Source: Ruminococcus sp. (lineage in GTDB: Bacteria > Bacillota > Clostridia > Oscillospirales > Acutalibacteraceae). From it: DNA of 64,000 nt. Location of the stretch: assembly GCA_017411385.1 (NCBI GenBank), contig JAFQQF010000016.1:124001-188000 (forward strand), given 5' to 3'. Below, piece by piece: positions 34,401-46,407 of the stretch. The translations under genes were made by a program, and so were the position numbers. The notes below the pieces were generated by a model. The model saw nothing but the letters and a program-made list of their open reading frames with translations, searched no databases and had not been told where the DNA came from. The number at the start of each line of letters is the position of its first letter. Position 1 is the stretch's first letter.

Positions 34401-34608
34401 GATTATAAAAATTAATGATGAATATATAAAGCTTGATTCTCTTTTGAAATTTTCAGGACTTGCTCAAACAGGCGGAGAAGCTAAAGTGCTTATTCAGAGC
34501 GGACAAGTGCTTGTAAACGGTGAGGTTTGCACAATGCGAGGCAAGAAAATGAGAAACGGCGACAAAGCTCAGTACGGTGACAGAATTGTAGAGGTGTCTG
34601 TTGTTTGA
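34390..34608 (+). CDS. yaaA: S4-domain RNA-binding protein YaaA/RlbA
   Basis: The 72-aa protein is a lone S4 domain (LDSLLKFSGLAQTGGEAKVLIQSGQVLVNGEVCTMRGKKM), the YaaA/YbcJ-type linked to ribosome or RNA binding. It overlaps dnaN by 11 nt and recF by 4 nt, indicating coupled translation. Confidence 0.93.
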   Translation: MKSEIIKINDEYIKLDSLLKFSGLAQTGGEAKVLIQSGQVLVNGEVCTMRGKKMRNGDKAQYGDRIVEVSVV

Positions 34609-35699
34609 TAGTTAAATCTCTTGAATTTACATCTTTTCGCAATCTTCAGGACAATAAAATATATCCCGTAGAGGGAGTCAACGTAATTTACGGTGACAAT
34701 GCTCAGGGAAAGACAAATCTTCTTGAAGCTGTGTGGATGTTTTCGGGAGGTCACTCTTTCCGCGGAGCAAAGGAATCCGAGCTTATAAACTTTGAAAGCA
34801 AAAATTCTGAGATTAAAATGGAATTTTTCAGTCAGGAAAGAGAGCAGACAGCTTCAATAAAATTTACCGGTAATAAAAAAGAAGTAAGAATTAATGATGT
34901 GGTAAAGCCTTCATCGGCTTATTTATCCCAGTGTTTTTCAGCGGTAGTTTTTTCTCCTGAGCATCTTTCTCTTGTAAAAAACGGCCCGTCACTCAGAAGA
35001 AAATTTATTGACGGAGCAATTTGTCAGCAGGATGTAAAATTTGCAGTTCTGCTTTCAAAGTACAACAGAACGGTTTTTCAGCGTAATGCCTTGCTAAAAG
35101 AGATTTATAAGCATCCGGAGCTTGAAGAAACAATTTGTATCTGGGATGATTCGCTGATTATGCTGGGTGCAAAAATTATTTCAAAACGTCTTTGCTATCT
35201 CAGAAAGCTTCAAGAGTCTGCACAGGAATTTCACAAAGGAATTTCTAACGGAAAAGAAGAGCTTTTGATTGAATATGTAAGCTCTGCAGGAATTGAAATT
35301 TCAGACAATGAAGCTGAAATTGCAGAAAAACTGAGAGTTGGATTTGAAAAATGTAAGCGTGAAGATATAAAGCTCAGTTGCACAAATTGCGGTGCACACA
35401 GAGATGATTTGGATTTTCTCATAAACGGTATCAAAGCAAAAACCTTTGCATCTCAAGGCCAGCAGAGAAGTATCATTCTTTCTTTAAAGCTTGCAGAAGC
35501 ACAGATGCTGTGGAAGTATTTTGATGAGCCTCCCGTGGTGCTTCTTGACGATGTACTTTCTGAGATTGACAGAAGCCGTCAGGAGTTTTTGCTGAGCAAT
35601 ACAAAAGGCTGTCAAACCTTTATTACAGGCTGTGAGGTTCCTGTAGAAAATAAAGAAAACACAAAAATTTTTACTATCCGTATGGGAGAGGTAATCTGA
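34605..35699 (+). CDS. recF: DNA replication and repair protein RecF
   Basis: The 364-aa SMC-like ATPase has Walker A YGDNAQGKTNLLEAVW (about residues 30-45), the signature FASQGQQRSIILSLKLAEAQML and Walker B PVVLLDDVLSEID. It loads RecA with RecO/RecR at gaps. The TTG start at 34605 overlaps the upstream stop (TTGA) and has GAGGTG upstream; the next gene begins immediately after its stop. Confidence 0.96.
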   Translation: MIVKSLEFTSFRNLQDNKIYPVEGVNVIYGDNAQGKTNLLEAVWMFSGGHSFRGAKESELINFESKNSEIKMEFFSQEREQTASIKFTGNKKEVRINDVVKPSSAYLSQCFSAVVFSPEHLSLVKNGPSLRRKFIDGAICQQDVKFAVLLSKYNRTVFQRNALLKEIYKHPELEETICIWDDSLIMLGAKIISKRLCYLRKLQESAQEFHKGISNGKEELLIEYVSSAGIEISDNEAEIAEKLRVGFEKCKREDIKLSCTNCGAHRDDLDFLINGIKAKTFASQGQQRSIILSLKLAEAQMLWKYFDEPPVVLLDDVLSEIDRSRQEFLLSNTKGCQTFITGCEVPVENKENTKIFTIRMGEVI

Positions 35700-35975
35700 A
35701 TGTATTTACATCTTGGTCAGGAAACTGTTGTTGACAGCAAAGATATTATCGGTATTTATGATATGGATACTTCTACGGTTTCAAAATGGTCAAGGGAGTT
35801 TCTGAAAAATGCAGAAAAAGAAGGCAGAGTGGTAAATGTATCCTTTGAGCTTCCGAAATCCTTCATAGTCTGCAGAGAAAAAAAAGACGGAAAAGAAACA
35901 GAAATAGTATATATAAGTCCTTTGAGCTCTCAGACATTGCTCAGAAGAACTCAGAGTAAACAGCTTATTACTTAA
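35700..35975 (+). CDS. remB: RemB/RemA-like regulator (DUF370 family)
   Basis: The 91-aa protein begins MYLHLGQETVVDSKDIIGIYDMDTST, the DUF370 hallmark, and occupies the yaaB (remB) position between recF and gyrB. In B. subtilis RemA/RemB activate biofilm matrix genes. The tail (SSQTLLRRTQSKQLIT) is slightly extended. The ATG abuts the recF stop. Confidence 0.92.
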   Translation: MYLHLGQETVVDSKDIIGIYDMDTSTVSKWSREFLKNAEKEGRVVNVSFELPKSFIVCREKKDGKETEIVYISPLSSQTLLRRTQSKQLIT

Positions 35976-36007
35976 TAAATATTTATTCAGAAAACAGGAG
36001 GGTTTAT

Positions 36008-36805
36008 ATGAATAAAGAAAAACAAAAATGTCCTTACTGTTCCAGAAAGATTGAATATAAAACAAGACTTCTGGAGCATGGAAATGCAGAACACGATTGT
36101 CCTAATTGCAATAAAACTTCAAAGATAAGTCAGAATCCAAATATATGGATATTGCTTATTCTTTGCAGCATGGTTGCTCTATTTATTATGATTTTCTATT
36201 TTTCAGCAGCAAAATCTATACAAAGTATTTATGATGATGAGGGCAGATTTGCATTTCTTGTTGCTTTATTCTTTGGAAAAGCTAAAGAGATTAAATGGAT
36301 GATTTGGGAGCTTATTCCCTTTACAATATTTTTCTTTGTATCTCCTGCTTTTATTGAGTTTACACCTCTTAAAAGATTTATGGAGCAAACTCCTTCAAAG
36401 ATTGATTTATCTGTTCCTGTGCGTACTTCTTCTGCAAAGGGGGATAAACCCACAGGCAGAACAAGGAATATTCCAAAAACTCAGACAGGTTCATTTAACG
36501 GTGTTTATGAGGATATTTCTTCTTCCTCCGGCTCAGTTGACAGAACAAGAGCTTTTAAAATGTCGGATATAGAAGCTGAGGATAAAACATCGGAAAAAAT
36601 GACAGATGTTTCTGCTTATTCTCAATCAAGGTCAGATTCATATTCAAGCGATGTACCGCTTAAAAAAGTTCAGCATCACGAGCAAGTGAGAGAATACACT
36701 CCAAAAGCAGAAAGAACTCAGAGAGAAGGAGTACCTCAGAAAACTGCTGTGCAAAATAAAAAGCCTGCACAAACTGCTAATTACTCAGGAAACAGAAAAT
36801 TCTGA
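36008..36805 (+). CDS. Zinc-ribbon membrane protein of unknown function
   Basis: The 265-aa protein has an N-terminal zinc ribbon (Cys8, Cys11, Cys31, Cys34 in CPYCSRK...CPNCNKT), two membrane helices (about residues 48-66 and 97-118) and a long Ser/Thr/Gln/Lys-rich, probably disordered C-terminal half (about 125-265) with repeated basic and acidic patches. AGGAGG lies before the ATG. It sits between remB and gyrB, where B. subtilis has no such gene. A membrane-tethered nucleic-acid or metal-sensing role is only a guess. Confidence 0.8.
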   Translation: MNKEKQKCPYCSRKIEYKTRLLEHGNAEHDCPNCNKTSKISQNPNIWILLILCSMVALFIMIFYFSAAKSIQSIYDDEGRFAFLVALFFGKAKEIKWMIWELIPFTIFFFVSPAFIEFTPLKRFMEQTPSKIDLSVPVRTSSAKGDKPTGRTRNIPKTQTGSFNGVYEDISSSSGSVDRTRAFKMSDIEAEDKTSEKMTDVSAYSQSRSDSYSSDVPLKKVQHHEQVREYTPKAERTQREGVPQKTAVQNKKPAQTANYSGNRKF

Positions 36806-36872
36806 TTAAAGCTATTACAGGCAAATGCCTTAATATAAAAGTACGAATAAGAAATATTAAGCCTTATAATAG

Positions 36873-38852
<1,980 letters not shown>

Positions 38853-38876
38853 AGCAAGGGAAAGGAGAGAAACTAA

Positions 38877-41462
38877 ATGGCTAAAAAAGAAAAGACCTAT
38901 AATATTGACGAAAGTGCTTTTGCCAATACCAAAATTATAGACGTTGATGTAAACCGCGAAATGCGTCAGTCATTCCTTGATTACTCAATGTCAGTTATCG
39001 TTTCCCGTGCTTTGCCTGATGTTCGTGACGGATTGAAGCCTGTTCACAGAAGAATTCTCTATACAATGTATGAGAAGGGACTTGCACCCGAAAAGCCTTA
39101 CAGAAAGTGTGCGGATACAGTCGGTTCCGTGCTGGGTTCCTATCATCCCCACGGTGACGCTTCCGTATACGATGCAATGGTTCGTCTTGCACAGGATTTC
39201 TCTATGAGATATATGCTGGTTGACGGCCACGGTAACTTCGGTTCCATTGACGGCGACCCTCCTGCTGCATACCGATACACAGAGTCAAAAATGAGCAAGA
39301 TTTCCACAGAAATGCTTGCTGATATTGATAAAGATACAGTTGACTTTATGCCCAACTTCGACGACCGTCTGGAGGAGCCTACAGTTCTTCCTTCACGTTT
39401 TCCAAACCTTCTGGTAAACGGCTCAAACGGTATTGCTGTAGGTATGGCAACTAACATTCCTCCTCACAATCTGGGCGAGGTTATTGATGCAATGTGTATG
39501 CTCATTGATAACCCCGATACCGAGATTTGCGAGCTTATGGAGTGTATGCCCGGACCGGATTTTCCCACAGGCGCTATGATTATGGGCAGAAGCGGTATCC
39601 GTGCAGCTTATATGACAGGTCGCGGTAAGATTACAGTCCGTGCCAGAGCAGAGATTGTAGAGGAAAAGAACGGAAGATTCAAAATTATTGTTACCGAGCT
39701 TCCTTATCAGGTTAACAAAGCAAGACTCATTGAGCATATTGCAGAGCTTGTTAACGAGAAGCGTCTGGAGGGTATCTCAAACATTGAGGACCACTCCGAC
39801 AGAAACGGTATGCATATTGAAATTGACGTAAAGCGAGATGCATCCGCACAGGTTGTACTCAATCAGCTTTACACATATACTCAGCTTCAGTCCACCTTCG
39901 GCGTAATTATGCTGGCTATTGTAAACGGCGAGCCTAAGATTCTCAATCTTAAGGAAATGCTTGAAAATTACATTGATTTTCAGGAAGAAGTAATTACAAG
40001 ACGTACAGCCTTTGATTTGAAGAAGGCTGAGGAGAGAATGCACATCTTAGAGGGATTGAAGATTGCTCTTGATAATATTGATGAGGTTATTGCAACAATT
40101 CGTGCAAGTAAGGATACACCTACTGCAGTTAATAACCTTATGGAAAAATTCTCTCTCTCAGAGCTTCAGGCTCAGGCTATTGTTCAGATGCGTCTGCGTC
40201 AGCTCACAGGACTTGAGCGTGAGAAGATTGAAGACGAAATCCGCGAGCTTGGTATTAAGATTGCAGATTTCAAGGAAATTCTTGCAAGCAAGGAAAGACG
40301 TCTGCAGATTGTAAAGAACGAAGCAATCGAAATCAGAAACAAATATTCTGACGACAGAAGAACAGAGATTTGCTCTATAAGCGGTGAGGTTGATATTGAA
40401 GACCTTATCCCCGAGGAGCAGTGTGTTGTTACATATACACGTTTTGGTTACATCAAACGTCAGACTACAGATACCTACAAGCTCCAAAACCGCGGAGGAA
40501 GAGGCGTTGCAGGTATGACCAGACGTGAAGAAGACGTAGCAACAGAGCTTATGATTACTTCAAGCCACGACTACATTCTCTTCTTCTCCGACAAGGGCAG
40601 GGTTTACAGACTCAAGTGCTACGAAATTCCCGAGGGAAGCCGTCAGTCAAAGGGTATGAATATTGCAAACCTTCTGCCTATTACTGCAGAAGAAAAGATT
40701 ACATCTATGATTCGTGTGCCCGAGTTCTCTGAGGATAAATACCTTATTATGGTTACACGTCAGGGTGTTATCAAGAGAATTTCTCTGGAAGCATACAATA
40801 CAAACCGTAAGGGCGGTTTGATTGCTCTTGAGCTAAACGAGGGCGACGAGCTTGCATGGGTTCGTATGACAGACGGCAATGATTCAATCATTATTGCCAC
40901 AAAGAAGGGCTTTGCAATCCGCTTTATGGAAACCGACGTAAGACCTATGGGCAGACTTGCCCGCGGTGTGCGTGCAATAAGACTGCGTGAAGGTGACGAG
41001 GTTGTAGGAATGTCAGTTGCCCGCGAAGGCGGTAAGGTGCTCACCGTTTCCGAAACAGGCTACGGCAGACTTTCTGAGATTGATAACTACAGACTCCAGT
41101 CCAGAGGCGGTAAGGGTATCATCAACTATCATGTTGCAAAATACGGCGACGTTGCCGCAATCAAGGTGGTTGACCTTGAGGACGATATTATCCTTGTTTC
41201 CGAAGACGGTATCATCATCAGAATTCTTGCAAGCTCTATAAGAGTTTGTGCAAGACCTTCAAAGGGTGTTACGGTAATGCGTATCAAGGAAGGCAACAAG
41301 GTAGTTGCCGCAGCACGTGCTCCTCACGAAGAGGACGCGGTAGCTCTTGAAGCAGAAGAGGTAGACCCCGAAGAAGAAGCCGCAGACGCAGTAATCGACG
41401 AGGTTGAAGAGGTTATAGAACCCGACGACAACGAAGAAGAAACTGCAGAAGCAGAAGAATAA
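38877..41462 (+). CDS. gyrA: DNA gyrase subunit A
   Basis: The 861-aa protein has the catalytic Tyr144 ([11 protein letters not shown]) and the GyrA box as [12 protein letters not shown] in the first C-terminal blade. The quinolone region reads [13 protein letters not shown], with Ala at the position of E. coli Ser83. The last ~45 residues form a very acidic tail ([15 protein letters not shown]...). It follows gyrB by 24 nt and ends at a terminator. Confidence 0.97.
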   Translation: MAKKEKTYNIDESAFANTKIIDVDVNREMRQSFLDYSMSVIVSRALPDVRDGLKPVHRRILYTMYEKGLAPEKPYRKCADTVGSVLGSYHPHGDASVYDAMVRLAQDFSMRYMLVDGHGNFGSIDGDPPAAYRYTESKMSKISTEMLADIDKDTVDFMPNFDDRLEEPTVLPSRFPNLLVNGSNGIAVGMATNIPPHNLGEVIDAMCMLIDNPDTEICELMECMPGPDFPTGAMIMGRSGIRAAYMTGRGKITVRARAEIVEEKNGRFKIIVTELPYQVNKARLIEHIAELVNEKRLEGISNIEDHSDRNGMHIEIDVKRDASAQVVLNQLYTYTQLQSTFGVIMLAIVNGEPKILNLKEMLENYIDFQEEVITRRTAFDLKKAEERMHILEGLKIALDNIDEVIATIRASKDTPTAVNNLMEKFSLSELQAQAIVQMRLRQLTGLEREKIEDEIRELGIKIADFKEILASKERRLQIVKNEAIEIRNKYSDDRRTEICSISGEVDIEDLIPEEQCVVTYTRFGYIKRQTTDTYKLQNRGGRGVAGMTRREEDVATELMITSSHDYILFFSDKGRVYRLKCYEIPEGSRQSKGMNIANLLPITAEEKITSMIRVPEFSEDKYLIMVTRQGVIKRISLEAYNTNRKGGLIALELNEGDELAWVRMTDGNDSIIIATKKGFAIRFMETDVRPMGRLARGVRAIRLREGDEVVGMSVAREGGKVLTVSETGYGRLSEIDNYRLQSRGGKGIINYHVAKYGDVAAIKVVDLEDDIILVSEDGIIIRILASSIRVCARPSKGVTVMRIKEGNKVVAAARAPHEEDAVALEAEEVDPEEEAADAVIDEVEEVIEPDDNEEETAEAEE

Positions 41463-41469
41463 AAAATAT

Positions 41470-41507
41470 AAACAGGGATAGTTTCAGTTACTATCCCTGT
41501 TTTTTCG
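41470..41507. terminator. Terminator of gyrA (bidirectional)
   Basis: Stem AACAGGGATAGT / ACTATCCCTGTT followed by TTTTTTC. The convergent SLOG gene ends in the loop (stop at 41484-41486). Confidence 0.88.
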
Positions 41508-41831
41508 TCTGATTATATAAATTGTTTTATGACGTTCCTTAAAAACATTTATAAATAATTTTGTTTCTATATCTTCTCCGTCCCAAAAGACAATTGCAAA
41601 ATCCACATATTCCGCAATAAGATAATTTCTGATAAGCAGAGCTTTATCAGAATATCTATTATATTGAGGAATAATTTCATTGTATTTTATATTATTTTTT
41701 AAAGCGAATTCTTTCACACATTTATCAAAGCCGTTGTTACCTGTGGATATAATTTCCGTTATTTCATCAGAAATATATTTTTCAAGATTATATTCAGAAA
41801 GCTTTTGGGAGCCTGTTATTGCAATTCTCAT
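41484..41831 (-). CDS. Small SLOG-family (DUF2493/YspA-like) protein
   Basis: The 115-aa protein begins MRIAITGSQKLSEYNLEKY, with ITGS as a short nucleotide-binding turn, then TEIISTGNNGFDKCVKEFALKN and IAEYVDFAIVFWDGEDIETKLFI, the pattern of SLOG/YspA Rossmann proteins thought to bind or process nucleotide-derived ligands. Such domains appear in stress and defence contexts, but none is visible here. Its base composition is AT-rich relative to gyrA. It is divergent from the RHH gene at 41931. Confidence 0.75.
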   Translation of the reverse strand: MRIAITGSQKLSEYNLEKYISDEITEIISTGNNGFDKCVKEFALKNNIKYNEIIPQYNRYSDKALLIRNYLIAEYVDFAIVFWDGEDIETKLFINVFKERHKTIYIIRRKNRDSN

Positions 41832-41930
41832 ATTATAAATATATTTTAGATATATTATGTGCCTACAATTAACATATTAACATATTATAAGTATAAAGTA
41901 AATATAAAATATATTTATTATGAGGTTAAT

Positions 41931-42101
41931 ATGGCTACTAAAAGTTTATCAATCAGAATTCAGGAAGAAATGCTGGATAAATTGCACGTGGTTGCAGATT
42001 ATGAAGGCAGAAGTGCAAACAGTCAGATTCTTATTTTAATCAGAGATTGTATTGAAGCTTATGAAGAAAAGCACGGGGAAATCAAAATAGGAAATAAATA
42101 A
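41931..42101 (+). CDS. Ribbon-helix-helix (Arc/MetJ-type) DNA-binding protein
   Basis: The 56-aa protein has the strand TKSLSIRIQEEM, helix A (LDKLHVVADYEG) and helix B (SANSQILILIRDCIEAYEEKHG), a clean RHH fold. TGAGGTT precedes the ATG at 41931; the longer frame from 41859 runs through the AT-rich promoter region. It probably regulates its own promoter and perhaps the divergent SLOG gene. No toxin partner follows; a terminator does. Confidence 0.88.
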   Translation: MATKSLSIRIQEEMLDKLHVVADYEGRSANSQILILIRDCIEAYEEKHGEIKIGNK

Positions 42102-42102
42102 G

Positions 42103-42142
42103 AAAACCGCTGTATGAAAAAATTAATCATACAGCGGTTTTT
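42103..42142. terminator. Bidirectional terminator, RHH gene and YfhO gene
   Basis: AAAACCGCTGTATGA pairs with TCATACAGCGGTTTT between the two convergent genes, followed by T-rich sequence on both sides. Confidence 0.85.
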
Positions 42143-42153
42143 AAGTTTAATAA

Positions 42154-45100
42154 TTATTCTTCGGTTGTGTTTTCGGAAGAGTTTTCTCCTTCAATATTAT
42201 CAACTTCAGGAGTTTCTTCAACAGCTTCTTCAGCGATTTTTTCAGTTTCCTCTTCAGTTGCAACAATTTCTGAACTTTCTGAAATCTGCTCTGATTCAGA
42301 AGCTTCTGTTTTTTCTGCACTCTCTGTGTTTTCTGCAATATCGGCTTCAATTACCTTCTTCTTTTTCTCATAAAGCTTGATTGTAAAGAGCCATACAACA
42401 GGAGATGCATAGGCTTTATCTCTGAACTTGTTGCTTGTGAGCAGGCACATAGCCGCAAAGAGAAGAACAGCAATAACAAAGGCAACGACACCAAGCACAA
42501 AGCCGTCGGGTGTGTAGGAGAATTTAACTGTATGATGTCCCTGTCTGAGCTTCACAGCGCAAACACCGTCGCCAACAACCACCATTTCAGCTTTTTCGCC
42601 GTCAACTGTTACAGTCCAACCCTTTTCGTAAGGAATAGAGGTGTAAAGCAGACCGTCGCGGTTTGTGTTTATTATTCCTTCCAGAACTGTATCAGATGCC
42701 TTGGTTGCCTTTAAAGTGCTTTCACCCAGAATTTTCATACCTTCTTCAAAAACATCCTTGTTGAGAGCATAGCAGAATGCACGCACGGAAGAAGATGCAT
42801 CGGGCTTGAGTGTGCAGTAAAGAGAAACCTTTTCGCCGCCCTTGATTTCGCCGATTGAGAACAGGCAAGGCTGTTTTACGTTCATAGAGCTTCTGTTTGC
42901 ATCATTCAGATAAACATTGCCCTTTCCTTCTGCACCGCTTACATAGAAGTATCCGAACAGAAGAGAATCTTCCTCGGGATAGTAATTGAACTTAACGTGC
43001 TTTTCAGCGGTTTTATCCTTGGGAGAGAAGGTGTAGGTGCCTTCTGACGATTTGCTGTATGTGAGCAAATCGCTGTTTGAGTGGCCTACGTCTTTTACAA
43101 AAAGCTGTGTGTAAACAGGCTCTTCAATGCCTGTAGCCAACTGCCAGAACTTAATCTGATTTTCGAAGGGATTTGTGGTGTTGTCTTCAACCACAAAATT
43201 TTGAAGCTCAGAGTTGGTCATATAGCCCATAGGCAGATATGCTGTGTTTTCATAAACAACTGTGTTGCCTGAGCGGTCGGCTTCTTCCAGATAAGAGTTG
43301 TATACAGCACTGCCGCTGCGGGCGATTATATATTTAAGGTTCAAGAGAACATTGGTAACAGGGGAGCTTTCATAGTAGGTGTAGCGGTTGCCTGCCTTCC
43401 AGCCTGAGCAACCCAAGTATTCTGTGTATTTGGTGATGCTCACATTTGCCATGGAGTTAAACACAGATATGCCGTTATAAGAGTTGAGAGCACCGTCGTT
43501 GAGTGTCTGGGTGTCAGAAACCTCTGTGCGGAAAATATCGGGGTCGCCTTCTTCTGCCCATTTATCAATATGGCTTACAACTCTGTCCACATTGACAACA
43601 TCCTTGGGATAGCCTGAGGTTGTGGTGGTGCCTACAGTGCCAACGCCTATAATGGCAGTTGCACACATTTCGCCTACCACTAAAAGGCAAAGCAACAGGC
43701 ACATTGCTTTTTTAGGCAGAAGCTTGAAGGTGTAGAGAAGCAGGACAACAAGCATCAGTCCGCCCACAGCAATGGATGCAATAGCGGTTGCTTTGTTAAA
43801 CTTTTCTTCTTCTCTGAGGTAATAACCCACAATAAGCAGAGCAAACACCAAAGCAGAAATAAGCACGTCAAGATAGGAGCTTTTTTCAATAAGGGTAAAC
43901 GCCCTGAATGCCATATATATCAGCAGGAAGCTTACAAGGAAGCTGAAGCGATAGGGAAGCATATTGGGATAATGGAAGCCGTGCCAGATATAATCCAGAT
44001 GACGGAAGATAAAGCTTACAAACATAAACAGCAGAGAGGAAAGACAGAAGATTCTCTCTGAAAGCTTAATCTTTCTTGCACAGAAGAACACGCCCAGAAG
44101 TGCTATGCACAGAAGACCGCAGGCTACATTGGGGAGTCCTTCTTTGCTTGTGGGCTCAATGAAGGAGGTTAGGTTTGAAACAATCAGATGAAGTGCCTCA
44201 AACACACCCTCGGCATCGTCTGTGCCTATGTTAATATCAAATCTCTTGGGGAAGGTGTTTGTTGATTTGTAGCAATTCTGCAATGCAAGGAAGGCAGGAA
44301 TAGTGACAGGAGCTGTCATGAGCAGAGCTGTCACAGAGCAAATAATTGTTCTGAGCAAATCTTTGAAAGATTTTTTGAAGCTGTTCCAGCAGGAAACGGT
44401 GTAACCGATAGCTGTAAAAAGAACTGCGGCACAAATAAACAAACCGATGTAGTAGTTAAAAACTACCGCAAGAGCCAGCGAAATTGTGAAGAGCTTAAAC
44501 TTGCCGTCACGAAGCAGACATATTGTTCCTGCAACCACAAGAGGAAGCATTGCCACAGAGTCAAGCCAGATTGTGCACCAGTAATATCCCATATTAAAGG
44601 AGCAAAGTGCAAACATCACAGAGAATATTACAAGCGAAATATCGTTTCTCTTAAAAATAATTCTGAAAGCGATAGCTGTAAACATTCCTGCACAGGAGAT
44701 TTTGATAACTGTCGCAACTGCAAGGTAGCCCACAAGTGCATCCTTTGGAATAAATACAGAAAGGAAGTTTAGGGGGCTTAAGAGGTAGTAGGACATCATA
44801 GCAATGAAGTTAGAGCCAAGACCTACGCTCCAAGTCCAGAAAAGAGAGCCGCCGGACTGAAGCTTGTCCTGTAAATCCACAAGGAAGGGGTAGTATTGAT
44901 GCCACAAATCTACAACCAGCATCTGCTTGTCGCCCCAAGGATTGGCTGTGTTGGGGTTAGCGTTAATTCCCCATGAAGGGAAAAGCTGTCCCAGATGATA
45001 ACCTACTGATTCCACCATAGTTGCAAAAATTCCGAAAGGTGCTATCTTGTAAACAGCAAAGGCTACTGTCATAAGACAGAAAGGCACAAGGAAAGCAAGA

Positions 45101-45186
45101 ATAATGTAAACATTATTGCTGAAAAAGCCCTCCGCCCTTTTACCTGTAAGCTTTTTTGCCTTGGGGGTATCGGCTGTTTTAACCAT
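42154..45186 (-). CDS. YfhO-family polytopic membrane protein
   Basis: The 1010-aa protein has more than twelve membrane helices. The family block DLWHQYYPFLVDLQDKLQSG...FWTWSVGLGSNF and LLSPLNFLSVF occurs near residues 92-140, then a large extracellular region (about 540-880) and a last helix near 905. In Firmicutes YfhO acts in glycosylation of lipoteichoic acid or related polymers; that role is by analogy. The final ~55 residues are an unusual Glu/Ser-rich acidic cytoplasmic tail. It is divergent from the GT2-GtrA pair, a matching polymer-glycosylation context. Confidence 0.88.
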   Translation of the reverse strand: MVKTADTPKAKKLTGKRAEGFFSNNVYIILAFLVPFCLMTVAFAVYKIAPFGIFATMVESVGYHLGQLFPSWGINANPNTANPWGDKQMLVVDLWHQYYPFLVDLQDKLQSGGSLFWTWSVGLGSNFIAMMSYYLLSPLNFLSVFIPKDALVGYLAVATVIKISCAGMFTAIAFRIIFKRNDISLVIFSVMFALCSFNMGYYWCTIWLDSVAMLPLVVAGTICLLRDGKFKLFTISLALAVVFNYYIGLFICAAVLFTAIGYTVSCWNSFKKSFKDLLRTIICSVTALLMTAPVTIPAFLALQNCYKSTNTFPKRFDINIGTDDAEGVFEALHLIVSNLTSFIEPTSKEGLPNVACGLLCIALLGVFFCARKIKLSERIFCLSSLLFMFVSFIFRHLDYIWHGFHYPNMLPYRFSFLVSFLLIYMAFRAFTLIEKSSYLDVLISALVFALLIVGYYLREEEKFNKATAIASIAVGGLMLVVLLLYTFKLLPKKAMCLLLCLLVVGEMCATAIIGVGTVGTTTTSGYPKDVVNVDRVVSHIDKWAEEGDPDIFRTEVSDTQTLNDGALNSYNGISVFNSMANVSITKYTEYLGCSGWKAGNRYTYYESSPVTNVLLNLKYIIARSGSAVYNSYLEEADRSGNTVVYENTAYLPMGYMTNSELQNFVVEDNTTNPFENQIKFWQLATGIEEPVYTQLFVKDVGHSNSDLLTYSKSSEGTYTFSPKDKTAEKHVKFNYYPEEDSLLFGYFYVSGAEGKGNVYLNDANRSSMNVKQPCLFSIGEIKGGEKVSLYCTLKPDASSSVRAFCYALNKDVFEEGMKILGESTLKATKASDTVLEGIINTNRDGLLYTSIPYEKGWTVTVDGEKAEMVVVGDGVCAVKLRQGHHTVKFSYTPDGFVLGVVAFVIAVLLFAAMCLLTSNKFRDKAYASPVVWLFTIKLYEKKKKVIEADIAENTESAEKTEASESEQISESSEIVATEEETEKIAEEAVEETPEVDNIEGENSSENTTEE

Positions 45187-45270
45187 TTATTTATTCCTCC
45201 CAATATTAGAATAAAGCTTGTGCCGAGAAGAAAAGCTCCTCTTGACACGGACACATAAATATACAGATTA

Positions 45271-45299
45271 ATTATACCATTAAATTTGTATAAGGTAAA
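45271..45299 (-). promoter_or_regulatory. Promoter of the YfhO gene
   Basis: TTTACC (45294-45299), 17 nt, TATAAT (45271-45276) on the minus strand, about 85 nt before the ATG. Confidence 0.6.
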
Positions 45300-45353
45300 C
45301 TGCTTTTTATAAAAATATCAGAAAATAAATTATTATTACTTTGTTTTGCTGTG

Positions 45354-45382
45354 TAGACTTTTTTAGATATACGTGATATAAT
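45354..45382 (+). promoter_or_regulatory. Promoter of the GT2-GtrA pair
   Basis: TAGACT (45354-45359), 17 nt, TATAAT (45377-45382), about 85 nt before the ATG at 45468. Confidence 0.6.
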
Positions 45383-45467
45383 ATATCCGTATATGTATGT
45401 TTTTTTGAAAATGTACTGAAATTCAAGAAAAAACTCAGAATTCATAAGGTATTATGAGGTGAAGAAT

Positions 45468-46406
45468 ATGAAAACCGTAGACATAGTAGTGCCTTGCTTT
45501 AACGAAGAAGAGGTGCTTCCCGAGTTTATAAGAGTTACAAACGAGGTTATTGCCACATTGCCCCAGTACAGCTTCCGCTATATTCTGGTAAATGACGGCA
45601 GCCGCGACAAAACCCTGCTTGTTATGATGAAGCTTGCCGAGCAGTTTAGTAATGTAAAATACATTTCTTTTTCCAGAAACTTCGGCAAGGAGTCTGCAAT
45701 GTATGCAGGACTTGAGCACACAACTGCAGATTATGTAATTGTAATGGATGCAGACTTGCAGCATCCGCCCATAATGTTCCCCAAGATGCTGGAAGAGATT
45801 GAAAACGGCCACGATTGCTGTGCACTCTACCGTGAGGAGAAGGAGCGTAAAGACGGCTTTATCCGCACAGCTTTTTCAAACCTTTTCTTCAATCTTCAGA
45901 ACTCAATGACAGATGTTAAGATGCCCAAGGGTGCAGTTGACTACCGCGTTATGTCCCGTCAGATGATTGATGCAATCCTCTCTATGTCTGAGGTGCAGAG
46001 ATTTTCCAAGGGTATTTTCTGCTGGGTAGGTTTTGATACAAAATGGATTCCTTATGAGAACGTAGAGCGTACCATCGGCACATCAAGCTGGAATTTCTTT
46101 GGACTTTTCCGCTATGCAATTGACGGTATTGTGTGCTTCTCCGTTTCTCCTTTAAGATGGCTTATCATCATCGGTATTCTGATGCTTGTTGCCGCCTTTG
46201 GCTTGGGAATTGCTATGATATTTATGGCAATTTTTGCAAGTGTGGGTGTGTTTATGCCTGTGCTGTGTGCACTCTTTGCAGTTGGCGGAATACTTGAGCT
46301 TTCTATGGGAGTGCTTGGTGAATACGTAGGCAGAACCTATATTCAGGCAAAGGACAGACCTATTTACATTGCAAAAGTTAAAAACATAGAAAAGGCAGAA
46401 AGATAA
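45468..46406 (+). CDS. Family 2 glycosyltransferase (GtrB/DPM1-like, membrane-anchored)
   Basis: The 312-aa protein has the GT-A fold start VDIVVPCFNEEEVLPEF, the YILVNDGSRDKT turn, the DXD-type VMDADLQHPP (about residue 90) and two C-terminal membrane helices (about 230-290). Such enzymes move a sugar from a nucleotide donor to undecaprenyl phosphate. The ATG at 45468 is used because the GTG at 45459 lies in the GAGGTGA ribosome site. gtrA-like gene follows 1 nt later, so the pair likely makes and flips a lipid-linked sugar. Confidence 0.92.
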   Translation: MKTVDIVVPCFNEEEVLPEFIRVTNEVIATLPQYSFRYILVNDGSRDKTLLVMMKLAEQFSNVKYISFSRNFGKESAMYAGLEHTTADYVIVMDADLQHPPIMFPKMLEEIENGHDCCALYREEKERKDGFIRTAFSNLFFNLQNSMTDVKMPKGAVDYRVMSRQMIDAILSMSEVQRFSKGIFCWVGFDTKWIPYENVERTIGTSSWNFFGLFRYAIDGIVCFSVSPLRWLIIIGILMLVAAFGLGIAMIFMAIFASVGVFMPVLCALFAVGGILELSMGVLGEYVGRTYIQAKDRPIYIAKVKNIEKAER

Positions 46407-46407
46407 A

